The translations under genes and the position numbers were made by a program. The notes under the pieces were generated by a model. The model did no database searches and was not told where the DNA came from. It saw only the letters and a list, made by a program, of their open reading frames with translations. Shown one piece after another: positions 24,294 through 32,287 of a stretch of 64,000 nt of DNA. Location: NCBI GenBank assembly GCA_965227145.1, contig OZ245730.1:1922001-1986000 (forward strand), in the 5' to 3' direction. The stretch is from JACKAQ01 sp965227145 (GTDB lineage Bacteria > Calditrichota > Calditrichia > RBG-13-44-9 > J075). Numbering within the stretch: the stretch's first letter is position 1; each line of letters begins with the position of its first letter.

Positions 24294-26690
24294 ATGAAAT
24301 TTTTGTTATCTGTAATTATTTTGGTGTTTACGGCGAATTTCGGGTTCGCGCAACAGGCGATTGTCATTTTCAGCGAAAGCCCGAACGGCGATGAATTTTA
24401 TGAACCATCGTGGGGATTTGCCAGTGGCAACAGCTTTGTGGAGCGCGTGAACAGCGTCAAATTTCCGGTTGATACCGGGCACCCGTTCGACGGCAACCAC
24501 AGCTTGCGGCTGCGCTGGAAATCCGCGCCCATCGGCGATTGGGGCATTGCGGTGGCGGCGATCGGCTGGCCGGGAAATGATTTTACGCAATTCGACAGCA
24601 TCACTTATCAAATCAACGGGCCGGCGGCGATTTCGCAGGCGGATTTGCCGGATATCGGCATCGAGGATGTGAACAATGTTCGCAGCGAACGCGTTTGGCT
24701 TGGCGACTGGTTTTCCGGTGTCGATGCGGATTCGACCACCTGGCAACGGGTTTCCGTGCCGGTTTCGGCATTTTCGCCGGGCACGCAAAACTGCGATTTC
24801 ACGAAAATCAAAACCATTTTTCATTTTCAAAAATCAGCGGACAATGTGCTGCACACTGCGTGGCTGGATGAAATCATCGTGCGAAAAGCCAACGGCACGG
24901 TTACCGCGCCGGACCCGCCGCAAAACTTCGTTGTTTCCGGGCACGACAGCCGGATCGATCTGCGATGGGATCGCGTCCCGTCAAATATCGCGGGATACTA
25001 TGTTTATCGCTCGGCGTCCGCAACCGGAACGTTCAGCCGGGTGAATAATTTTCCGCAGGCGTTGCATTTTGCCAGCGATTTTCTCGGTGAAAACGATCTC
25101 ACGCGATACTATTTTGTCACCGCTGTCAACCAGGCGTTGGAAGAATCCGAACCGTCCGACACGCTTTCCGCGAGCACCTTCGCGATGACCGATGAGCAAT
25201 TGCTCACATCCGTGCAGGAGGCGCTATTCCGTTATTTCTGGGATTTTGGGCATCCGGTGAGCGGGCTGGCGCGGGAGCGCAACACCTCGCTGGAAACCTG
25301 CACCAGCGGCGGCACCGGATTCGGGCTGATGGCGATTGTCACCGGTGCCGAACGCGGGTTTGTGTCCCGCGATTCCGCAGCCGCGCGAACGCTGAAAATC
25401 CTGCGTTTTCTCAAAAATGATGCGCAGCGCTATCAGGGTGCATGGGCGCACTGGATCAACGGCACCACCGGTGCCACCATTCCGTTCAGCCAATTCGATG
25501 ACGGCGCGGATCTCGTCGAAACCAGCTATCTGGTGATGGGCATGCTCACTTCCCGCCAATATTTCACCGAAAATAACGCGGTGGAAACCGAAATTCGCGA
25601 TCTTGCCACCGAGCTTTGGGAAGGCGTGGACTGGGATTTTTTCCGCAAAAACCAGTTCGGAACGGTGCTGTACTGGCACTGGTCGCCGAATTACAAATGG
25701 CAAATGAATCTGCAAATTCGCGGCTTCAACGAAACGATGATCACCTATTTGCTGGCGATCGCCTCGCCGACAAATCCGGTGCCGGCGTCGCTCTACCAAA
25801 CCGGCTGGGCGGGTGGCGATTATGTGAATGGCAACACGTTTTACGGGCATTTCATGTGGGTTGGCCCGGACTGGGGCGGACCGCTGTTTTTTACGCAATA
25901 CACATTTTTGGGATTTGATCCGCGCAACAAAAGCGACCAATTTTGCAATTATTTTGAAAATAATCGCAACACGTCGCTGGTGCATTGGGAATACGGCAAG
26001 CGTAACCCACGCGGACATGCGGGATACGATTCGCTGGGGTGGGGCTTGACCGCCAGCGACGATCCGTTCGGATACACCGCGCACGCACCGTTCACAAACG
26101 ATAACGGGACGATCACACCAACAGCCGCGCTCAGCGCGATGCCCTACACACCCGAACAATCCATCGCCACGCTGCGCTATTTTTATCATGAATTGGGGGA
26201 AGATTTGTGGGGCCCGATGGGCTTTTACGACGCCTATAATATGGATGAAAACTGGTTCGCCCGCAGCTACATCGCCATCGATCAGGGTCCGATTATCGGG
26301 ATGATCGAGAATTATCGCAGCGAATTACAGTGGAATTTGTTCATGTCCAATCCGGAAATCCAGCCGATGCTGGATGCCATCGGTTTCACGACTGTCGGCA
26401 TCGCTGACGATCCGCCGGTTGCCGGAAAATTTGCGCTCGAACAAAATTTCCCGAATCCGTTCAACGGCGAAACGATCATCCGGTTTTCGCTGCCGCAATC
26501 CGAAACAGTGACGCTGGAAATATTCAACACGCTCGGCGAAAGCGTGGGCAAAACTATTGAAAATAAAGCATTTATCGCCGGAACGCATGAGCATAAAATT
26601 GACGCGAATCGCTACACTTCCGGTGTGTATTTCTATCGCATCACCGCCGGGGATTTTCAAAAAACGCGGAAAATGCTGTTGATTAAATAG
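24294..26690 (+). CDS. GH144-like glucanase with N-terminal sandwich, FN3 and T9SS sorting domain
   Basis: The ATG at 24294 (AAAGAGG upstream) gives 798 residues; reading from 24168 would translate the tandem repeat. Order: signal peptide (to about 20, NFGFAQ), CBM-like beta-sandwich (about 22-200), fibronectin-III domain (about 205-295), glycoamylase/GH144 (alpha/alpha)6 domain (about 300-700, with ALFRYFWDFGHPVSG, DGADLVETSYLVMGML, GHAGYDSLGWGLTASD, NGTITPTAA, IAIDQGPIIGMIENYRSE), and a C-terminal FlgD-like sorting domain (NFPNPFNGETIIRFSLPQ). It is probably secreted through T9SS and held at the surface, starting glucan breakdown. It pairs with the lipoprotein at 14972. Linkage specificity is inferred. 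Confidence 0.88.
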   Translation: MKFLLSVIILVFTANFGFAQQAIVIFSESPNGDEFYEPSWGFASGNSFVERVNSVKFPVDTGHPFDGNHSLRLRWKSAPIGDWGIAVAAIGWPGNDFTQFDSITYQINGPAAISQADLPDIGIEDVNNVRSERVWLGDWFSGVDADSTTWQRVSVPVSAFSPGTQNCDFTKIKTIFHFQKSADNVLHTAWLDEIIVRKANGTVTAPDPPQNFVVSGHDSRIDLRWDRVPSNIAGYYVYRSASATGTFSRVNNFPQALHFASDFLGENDLTRYYFVTAVNQALEESEPSDTLSASTFAMTDEQLLTSVQEALFRYFWDFGHPVSGLARERNTSLETCTSGGTGFGLMAIVTGAERGFVSRDSAAARTLKILRFLKNDAQRYQGAWAHWINGTTGATIPFSQFDDGADLVETSYLVMGMLTSRQYFTENNAVETEIRDLATELWEGVDWDFFRKNQFGTVLYWHWSPNYKWQMNLQIRGFNETMITYLLAIASPTNPVPASLYQTGWAGGDYVNGNTFYGHFMWVGPDWGGPLFFTQYTFLGFDPRNKSDQFCNYFENNRNTSLVHWEYGKRNPRGHAGYDSLGWGLTASDDPFGYTAHAPFTNDNGTITPTAALSAMPYTPEQSIATLRYFYHELGEDLWGPMGFYDAYNMDENWFARSYIAIDQGPIIGMIENYRSELQWNLFMSNPEIQPMLDAIGFTTVGIADDPPVAGKFALEQNFPNPFNGETIIRFSLPQSETVTLEIFNTLGESVGKTIENKAFIAGTHEHKIDANRYTSGVYFYRITAGDFQKTRKMLLIK

Positions 26691-26782
26691 CTGCAAAATT
26701 TTTAAAACACTGGGATTTATTCTGAAAAACGATAAATTCTCCCGGGTCTGTTGCGATATATTTCTGAAAAATTAGGAAAACG

Positions 26783-27697
26783 ATGCGCGTAAAAATTGAT
26801 CGAATGTTGAAAATGTGCGCGATAATCGGAGTCGCGATAATGCTGGGGGCGTGTACCCAAAAATCAGCAAAAATGACGGCTGCGAACCCCAAAAATATCA
26901 CTGTTCCGCTGCGCGCGATGACATTCAATATTCGTTTTGAAGATTCCGGAACGGGCAAAAATTCGTGGCAAAACCGCAAATCGCTTGTTGCCGGAACGAT
27001 GCGATTTCACGATCTGGATGTTATCGGTTTGCAGGAGGCGCTGCGCAGCCAGATTGATACGCTGCAACAACGGTTGCCGGAATTTAACTGGATTGGCGTC
27101 GGGCGTGATGACGGTGCCGATGGCGGTGAATTTTCACCGGTTTTTTATCGCAGAAACCGGTTGAAGCTGCTCCGGCAATCGACCTTTTGGCTGTCGGAAA
27201 CGCCGGAAATTGCCGGAAAAATGGGCTGGGACGCCGCATGCAACCGCGTGGTAACCTGGGGATTTTTTGAAGATATCGTCACCGGGAAACAGTTTTATTT
27301 TTTCAACACCCATTTTGACCACAAAGGGGAAACCGCACGTCGCGAAAGCTCAAAGCTGGTTCGCCGCAAAATTGCCGAAATCGCCGGTGATTATCCCGCG
27401 ATTTTGGTTGGCGATTTCAACGCGACCGAGGACACGGAAGTGTATCAAACAATCACCCAAAATGAAAACGCCACCGGCAAACCGCTGCTCGATGCATTTT
27501 ACACCACAAAACAGGCGCATCACGGCCCGTTGGCATCGTATAACGGCTTCAAACCGAAAGACGACGGGCGGCGAATCGATTATATTTTTGTCCATCCGGA
27601 ATGGACCATTCGAAAACACGCGATTTTGGCGGAGCGATTTGGCGACCAATGGGCGTCTGATCATTTTGCCGTAATTGCAGAAATGGAACTGAGATAG
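26783..27697 (+). CDS. Endonuclease/exonuclease/phosphatase-fold lipoprotein
   Basis: A 304-residue product with a lipoprotein signal (AIMLGACTQK, Cys about residue 24). The EEP fold motifs are all present: TFNIRF, VIGLQEAL (metal-binding Glu), NTHFDHKG, LVGDFNATED and ASDHFAV (catalytic His). Members cleave phosphodiesters or phosphomonoesters in nucleic acids, sphingomyelin or inositol phosphates. The exported, lipid-anchored form next to glycosidases is common in this superphylum and its substrate is usually unknown; a phosphodiester-linked glycan substituent is one possibility. It follows the GH144-like gene by 92 bases, in which I see no clear terminator. Confidence 0.88.
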   Translation: MRVKIDRMLKMCAIIGVAIMLGACTQKSAKMTAANPKNITVPLRAMTFNIRFEDSGTGKNSWQNRKSLVAGTMRFHDLDVIGLQEALRSQIDTLQQRLPEFNWIGVGRDDGADGGEFSPVFYRRNRLKLLRQSTFWLSETPEIAGKMGWDAACNRVVTWGFFEDIVTGKQFYFFNTHFDHKGETARRESSKLVRRKIAEIAGDYPAILVGDFNATEDTEVYQTITQNENATGKPLLDAFYTTKQAHHGPLASYNGFKPKDDGRRIDYIFVHPEWTIRKHAILAERFGDQWASDHFAVIAEMELR

Positions 27698-27707
27698 GAG
27701 AGATGCG

Positions 27708-28439
27708 ATGCGAGTAGCGAAGTTGATTGTCAGTTTATTTGCGAGCCTGTTATTTTGGCAATGTGCGGCATCCAAACCGCCGGTTGCTGCGGGTGAACAA
27801 ACGGCGCAAACATTTCAACGGGAAATTAAAATGACCGTTGCCGGGGAATATCTGCTTTATTTGCCCAAAAATTATGAGACATCCAAAGAAAAATGGCCGC
27901 TGATGCTCTTTTTGCACGGCGCCGGCGAACGCGGCAACGATTTGGAAAAAGTAAAAGTGCACGGCCCCTCAAAACTGGTTGCCAATGGAAAAGAATTTCC
28001 GTTTGTGCTGGTTTCGCCGCAATGCCCGGAAGGGATGTGGTGGTCAACCGACGTGCTCGATGCGTTGCTCAATGAAATTACAGAAAATTACAACATCGAC
28101 GAAAACCGGATTTATGTGACCGGATTGAGCATGGGCGGATTTGGCACATGGGCGCTGGCGGAAAAATATCCGAATCGTTTTGCGGCGATTGCCCCGGTTT
28201 GCGGCGGCGGTGATCCGGCAGCGGTGCCCACATTTTCACATTTGCCGGTCTGGGTGTTCCACGGCGCGAAAGATAATGTTGTGCCCATCGATCGCTCCGA
28301 AGCAATGGTGAATGAACTGAAAAAGAACGGCGCAGATGTGCAATTTACCGTTTACCCGGAAGCCGGGCACGATTCGTGGACGGAAACATATGATAATCCC
28401 GCGCTGTACGAATGGTTTTTGAAACAGCGTCGCAAATAA
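27708..28439 (+). CDS. Alpha/beta-hydrolase lipoprotein, esterase/peptidase-like
   Basis: GGAGAG precedes the ATG. The 243-residue product has a lipoprotein signal (FWQCAASKPP, Cys about residue 20) and an alpha/beta-hydrolase domain. Visible motifs are LFLHGAGERGND (oxyanion region), GLSMGGFGTW with the nucleophile Ser, VFHGAKDNVVP with the Asp and PEAGHDSW with the His. This is the phospholipase/carboxylesterase group often found near polysaccharide genes as acetyl or feruloyl esterase. It is the last + strand gene, 10 bases after the EEP lipoprotein gene. Substrate unknown; de-esterification of the glucan (for example succinyl or acetyl groups) is a guess. Confidence 0.85.
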   Translation: MRVAKLIVSLFASLLFWQCAASKPPVAAGEQTAQTFQREIKMTVAGEYLLYLPKNYETSKEKWPLMLFLHGAGERGNDLEKVKVHGPSKLVANGKEFPFVLVSPQCPEGMWWSTDVLDALLNEITENYNIDENRIYVTGLSMGGFGTWALAEKYPNRFAAIAPVCGGGDPAAVPTFSHLPVWVFHGAKDNVVPIDRSEAMVNELKKNGADVQFTVYPEAGHDSWTETYDNPALYEWFLKQRRK

Positions 28440-28464
28440 TATTGGGTCAATAATTTAACAAAAA

Positions 28465-28499
28465 GTGCCGGACATTTTCGAAATTGAAATGCCCGGCAC
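28465..28499. terminator. Bidirectional terminator between converging loci
   Basis: GTGCCGG (28465-28471) pairs with CCGGCAC (28493-28499), and an inner CATTTTC/GAAATG stem extends it past one mismatch. The A run on the left flank gives a U tract for the - strand transcript; the right flank is a weaker T-rich tract. It lies in the 87-base gap between the converging gene sets. Confidence 0.7.
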
Positions 28500-28526
28500 C
28501 TGATTAATTATTTCAATACTCAAAAA

Positions 28527-29561
28527 TTAACGTTCCACCCGACCGGAACCGCTGCCACCCGCCAGTTTTTCAACTTCACTGACAGAAACCAGATTAAAAT
28601 CGCCGGGAATCGTTTGCTTCAAACAGGATGCAGCAACGGCAAATTCCAGCGCATTTTTGCTGCTCGATTTCGTGAGCAATCCGTAAATTAATCCGCTGGC
28701 GAATGAATCGCCGCCGCCTACGCGATCGACAATTTGAATATCGTAGCGTTTCGAGCGATACGGTTCGCCGCAATCACCGTCATCCAAAAGCATGGCACTC
28801 CAGCCATTGCGCGAGGCGGAAAAGCTCTCCCGCAGGGTGATTGCGACAGTTTTGAAATCATATGCTTTTTTCAACGCTTTCGCCACGCGAAAATAAGCGG
28901 CTTCGTCGAGCGTTGCGGCGTGAACATTGGTGTGTCCGGCTTTCAACCCGAGGCTTTTTTCGGCGTCCTCCTCGTTGGCAATGCAGACATCCACATACGC
29001 CATCAACGGTTGCATCGTTGCCTGCGCTTCAGCTTCGCTCCACAATTTCTGGCGAAAATTGAGATCGCAGCTCACTGTAACACCGGCGGCTTTTGCGGCT
29101 TTGCAGGCTTCAACTATTGCAGCACGCGGCTGTTCCCCCAACGCCGGCGTGATGCCCGTCCAGTGAAACCAGCTTGCGCCGCTAAATACCTGTTTCCAAT
29201 CGACTTCGCCGGGTTCAATTTCTGCAATTGCGGCGTGCGCGCGATCGTAAACAACCTTTGACGGACGCTGGCTGGCGCCGCTTTCCAGAAAATAAATGCC
29301 GACGCGATCACCCTTTCGAATGATAAAATCGTCTTTCACACCAAAGCGCCGCAGGTGATTGACCGCAGCCTGCCCGATTTCGTGCTTCGGCAGCCGCGAT
29401 ACAAAATAACTTTCCAGCCCGTAATTGGACAGCGCCACCGCAACGTTGGCTTCGCCGCCGCCATAAGTGACATCAAATTGCTGCGCCTGCACAAAACGGG
29501 TGAATCCCGGTGTCGATAGCCGCAACATTATTTCGCCAAAAGTAACCACTTTTTTGCTCAT
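28527..29561 (-). CDS. kdgK: 2-keto-3-deoxygluconate kinase (PfkB family)
   Basis: I start at the ATG at 29561 (MSKKVVTFGEIML), giving 344 residues. It has both PfkB signatures: GGGEANVAVALSNYG near the N-terminus and DRVGGGDSFASGLIYGLL near residue 280, with the catalytic Asp. Family and context identify it as KDG kinase: KDG + ATP gives KDPG, substrate of the aldolase encoded two genes upstream. The start overlaps the stop of the gluconokinase gene by one base, so translation is probably coupled. It is the last gene of the right-hand locus and is followed by the hairpin at 28465. Confidence 0.92.
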   Translation of the reverse strand: MSKKVVTFGEIMLRLSTPGFTRFVQAQQFDVTYGGGEANVAVALSNYGLESYFVSRLPKHEIGQAAVNHLRRFGVKDDFIIRKGDRVGIYFLESGASQRPSKVVYDRAHAAIAEIEPGEVDWKQVFSGASWFHWTGITPALGEQPRAAIVEACKAAKAAGVTVSCDLNFRQKLWSEAEAQATMQPLMAYVDVCIANEEDAEKSLGLKAGHTNVHAATLDEAAYFRVAKALKKAYDFKTVAITLRESFSASRNGWSAMLLDDGDCGEPYRSKRYDIQIVDRVGGGDSFASGLIYGLLTKSSSKNALEFAVAASCLKQTIPGDFNLVSVSEVEKLAGGSGSGRVER

Positions 29562-30079
29562 TATTTCTTCTCCAACGGTTGAATCCATTTTATGTGCTGT
29601 TTGATGTGCCGGAAAATTTCCTCCGGCGATTGGGAAACATCAATTTTCGGGATACCGGGCGATGGCTCCAGCGTATCGAACTGGCTTTTCAACAATGCTT
29701 CCGGCATGAAATGCGCATCGCGATTGGCGATGCGTTCGCGAATTAAATCGAAATCGCCGTGCAAATGAACAAACCAGATTTCGCTGCGAACCAGCAGGTT
29801 CAGCAACCGGCGAATGCGGGTGGTCAGCGCAGAACAGGTGACCACAACCGGCGAATTTTCTGCATTGATTGCGGCTGCCAGCGATTCGATCCAAGGTCCG
29901 CGATCCGCCTCTGTGAGCGGTTCGCCGCGCGACATTTTATGGATATTCTTATCCGGATGATGGTCATCGCCTTCAATGAAAATCATGCCCGTTTGACCGG
30001 CGATATATTTGCCGATTGTCGATTTTCCGCAGCCGGATACGCCCATCAAAACAATTGTTTTTAATGAAGTTGCAGACAT
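29561..30079 (-). CDS. Gluconokinase-family carbohydrate kinase
   Basis: With the ATG at 30079 (GAGGA box) it has 172 residues. The P-loop is GVSGCGKSTIGKYI (about residues 12-25), followed by GDDHHPDKNIHKMSRGEPLT and DRGPWIESL, both diagnostic of the GntK gluconokinase family. Gluconokinase makes 6-phosphogluconate, which needs Edd to reach KDPG; no edd is in the window. Lying between eda and kdgK, it may instead phosphorylate another aldonate, or supply an Entner-Doudoroff branch completed elsewhere. The family call is strong, its role here uncertain. Confidence 0.88.
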   Translation of the reverse strand: MSATSLKTIVLMGVSGCGKSTIGKYIAGQTGMIFIEGDDHHPDKNIHKMSRGEPLTEADRGPWIESLAAAINAENSPVVVTCSALTTRIRRLLNLLVRSEIWFVHLHGDFDLIRERIANRDAHFMPEALLKSQFDTLEPSPGIPKIDVSQSPEEIFRHIKQHIKWIQPLEKK

Positions 30080-30089
30080 AAAAAAATCC

Positions 30090-30731
30090 TCAGCGGACGC
30101 TTTGAATGCTTTGCCGGAGAATGCGGGCATTTTCGGTTAATTTGGCAAAATTGCCGTCTGCGATTGCCTGTTTGTCCAGCAGCGCGCCGCCGACGCCAAC
30201 AGCACACGCTCCGGCTTTCAGCCATTCGCCCGCGTTGGTCAGCGAAACGCCGCCGGTGGGCATCAGGTTCAGGTGCGGCATTGGCGCTTTGATCGCTTTG
30301 AAAAAGGGCATCCCGACCACATCCGCCGGGAAAACCTTGACGATATCCGCACCGGCTTCGTGCGCGGCTAAAATTTCCGTCGGTGTAAAACAGCCGGGCA
30401 TCACCGGTAAATTGTAGCGATGCGCTGTTTGGACAATTTCCGTTTTGAAAATCGGACTGACCACATATTTTGCGCCCGCGTTGATCGCCAGTCGTGCCGT
30501 TTCAGAGTCGAGCACGGAGCCGACGCCGATGAGCACTTCGCCGGGCAGTTGACGCGATGCTTCTTCGATCACTTTCAGCGCGTTGGGCGTGGTCATCGTA
30601 ATTTCCAGCGCGGAAATGCCGCCTTCCAGCAAAGCTTCCGCCACCCGTAGCAACTTTTGCGAATCGCTCATACGGATTACTGCAACTGCGCCATCATCGA
30701 TTATTTTTTGAACAATTTCAAATCGTGACAT
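30090..30731 (-). CDS. eda: KDPG/KHG aldolase
   Basis: The ATG at 30731 (GGAG six bases upstream) gives 213 residues. Class I aldolase features: ISALEITMTTPNA with the catalytic Glu, GVGSVLDSETA, and ADIVKVFPADVVG whose Lys forms the Schiff base (counterpart of the FKFFPA-type motif in E. coli Eda). The Arg after the Glu in E. coli (LRT) is Thr here (MTT), as in many KHG/KDPG aldolases of other phyla. It splits KDPG to pyruvate and glyceraldehyde-3-phosphate, the last step of uronate breakdown in this locus. The gluconokinase start follows 10 bases after its stop. Confidence 0.93.
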   Translation of the reverse strand: MSRFEIVQKIIDDGAVAVIRMSDSQKLLRVAEALLEGGISALEITMTTPNALKVIEEASRQLPGEVLIGVGSVLDSETARLAINAGAKYVVSPIFKTEIVQTAHRYNLPVMPGCFTPTEILAAHEAGADIVKVFPADVVGMPFFKAIKAPMPHLNLMPTGGVSLTNAGEWLKAGACAVGVGGALLDKQAIADGNFAKLTENARILRQSIQSVR

Positions 30732-30750
30732 TTTTTCTCCGAACAATCAT

Positions 30751-32172
30751 CTATTTTAACAATAACATTTTCAATAATTTAGATACGCCGTTTGTTTCCA
30801 GTCGCGCAAAATACACACCGCTGGCAACCGTTGCGGCATCCCAGACAACGGAATATTCGCCGCCGTTTTTGTGTCCGCTCACCAATGTTTGAACGGCTCT
30901 GCCGCTGGCATCGAAAATTCGCAACGTTACCATTCCGGCGGTTGCAATCTGGTATTTGATCGTCGTTTGCGGATTGAACGGATTGGGATAATTTTGCAGC
31001 AATTCCGGCGAATCCGGCAGCGCATCGGGGCGATCGTTTATGCCCGTTATTACGCCCGAAACAACCGTATCGATATTCGAAAATGTTGAATTTACATCCC
31101 AATTTTCCGCACGAACGCGGTAATAAAATGTGAGGTTCGGCGGCAAAAAGGCATCCGAATAGCTCGTCACATTTGCATCCACCGTGGCGACATTCACCCA
31201 ATCCGTGCTGTTCATGGAGCGCTGGATCAGGAAATTGGTTTCGTTGTCGGACAAATCTATCCAATTCAAATCAATTTGCGTGATGGAAACAACCGTTGCC
31301 GAAAATTCCGCTGGCGTTTCCGGGGTAACGCCGCTTTCAGGCTCTTCGATTGAGAAAGATTCGAACCGCACTTGCTCATCCCGCAAATATGACGGGCTGT
31401 TCAGGCTACGGTAAATGCCCCATTTCGGTCGGTTGAATGATGCGCCGTCGCGCCACATATCGAGCAGATAATTGCTGTAAAACAGCGCAGTTGAGCCATC
31501 CTGCTTTTTAACTTCCAACTCAATTTTGCCGGTTTCGGAATACAGCACGCGGCAGGTGGCTGCCAGCCATTGCCCTTTCAGCTCGGGCAAATCCGTGCGG
31601 ATAACGGTCGTTTGCCCGCTGTTGGATGGCGCAAAACGCACTTCCATTTGGTCGGGATTGCCGTATCGCAACGTGATGGTGATGATCGGCATGGAATCGT
31701 CGCTGCCGCCTTTGGGCTTGATTTGGAAGACGTGCGTAAAATTTGGTGATGCCTGAAATGCGCTGTCCAGTTTGAATTTCCAGCTGTAAATGTGAGTTTC
31801 GCCGAGGGTGCCCACCAGATTTGCGGGCGACGGATCGTAGGTTTTGACTTCGTTGCGCTGGCGGTCGAAATTGATGCAGCGATCGTTATCCGGCGTGGCG
31901 TGAATGTGGAAAACGAACACGTTGGTTTGCAACACGTCGTCCCATTCTTCGGTGATGTGCCGACCGAAATCGCCATGTCCGCAGTCGGGCACTTCGTGGG
32001 CTGTGCCGCCCAAAACGCTGTCGATCAGCTCGTAAGTATTGCCCGGACCGTCGGCGCTTAAAACCACCGGTTGGGCGGTTGCAGTGGCAAAAACCCCGAA
32101 CCAAATTGCCAGACCCAAAATCCATCTGGTCAATCCTGATTCACTCAACTGTTGATTATTTTTTGATAACAA
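30751..32172 (-). CDS. Secreted jelly-roll polysaccharide lyase-like protein with FN3 and T9SS sorting domain
   Basis: The best start is a TTG at 32172 with GGAGG eight bases upstream; an ATG at 32235 lies in a repeat element. About 473 residues: signal peptide (WILGLAIWFGVFATATAQ), a concanavalin-like jelly roll (about 35-275, with HITEEWDDVLQTNVFVFHIH, CINFDRQRNEVKTYDPSP, FTHVFQIKPKGG), a fibronectin-III domain (about 290-380) and an FlgD-like sorting domain (NYPNPFNPQTTIKYQIA). The jelly roll resembles the Polysacc_lyase group (PF14099) that holds heparin lyase I and relatives. Substrate is likely the locus's uronate polymer. I cannot give a PL family number. Confidence 0.7.
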   Translation of the reverse strand: MLSKNNQQLSESGLTRWILGLAIWFGVFATATAQPVVLSADGPGNTYELIDSVLGGTAHEVPDCGHGDFGRHITEEWDDVLQTNVFVFHIHATPDNDRCINFDRQRNEVKTYDPSPANLVGTLGETHIYSWKFKLDSAFQASPNFTHVFQIKPKGGSDDSMPIITITLRYGNPDQMEVRFAPSNSGQTTVIRTDLPELKGQWLAATCRVLYSETGKIELEVKKQDGSTALFYSNYLLDMWRDGASFNRPKWGIYRSLNSPSYLRDEQVRFESFSIEEPESGVTPETPAEFSATVVSITQIDLNWIDLSDNETNFLIQRSMNSTDWVNVATVDANVTSYSDAFLPPNLTFYYRVRAENWDVNSTFSNIDTVVSGVITGINDRPDALPDSPELLQNYPNPFNPQTTIKYQIATAGMVTLRIFDASGRAVQTLVSGHKNGGEYSVVWDAATVASGVYFARLETNGVSKLLKMLLLK

Positions 32173-32233
32173 TTCCAAACCCTCCGAAATAATAAAATTA
32201 ATTCTTACTTTTTTTGTCGCTGACAGCCCGATC

Positions 32234-32253
32234 ATTCCTGCGAATGCAGGAAT
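32234..32253. repeat. Short palindromic repeat, family A
   Basis: ATTCCTGC, loop GAAT, GCAGGAAT, with ATC before and CTC after. It is the same element as at 16406 and 40269. It occupies the gap between the heparinase-like gene and the jelly-roll gene. Confidence 0.75.
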
Positions 32254-32287
32254 CTCCCATTCAAATTTTCGAAATAATTAAGTGCAT

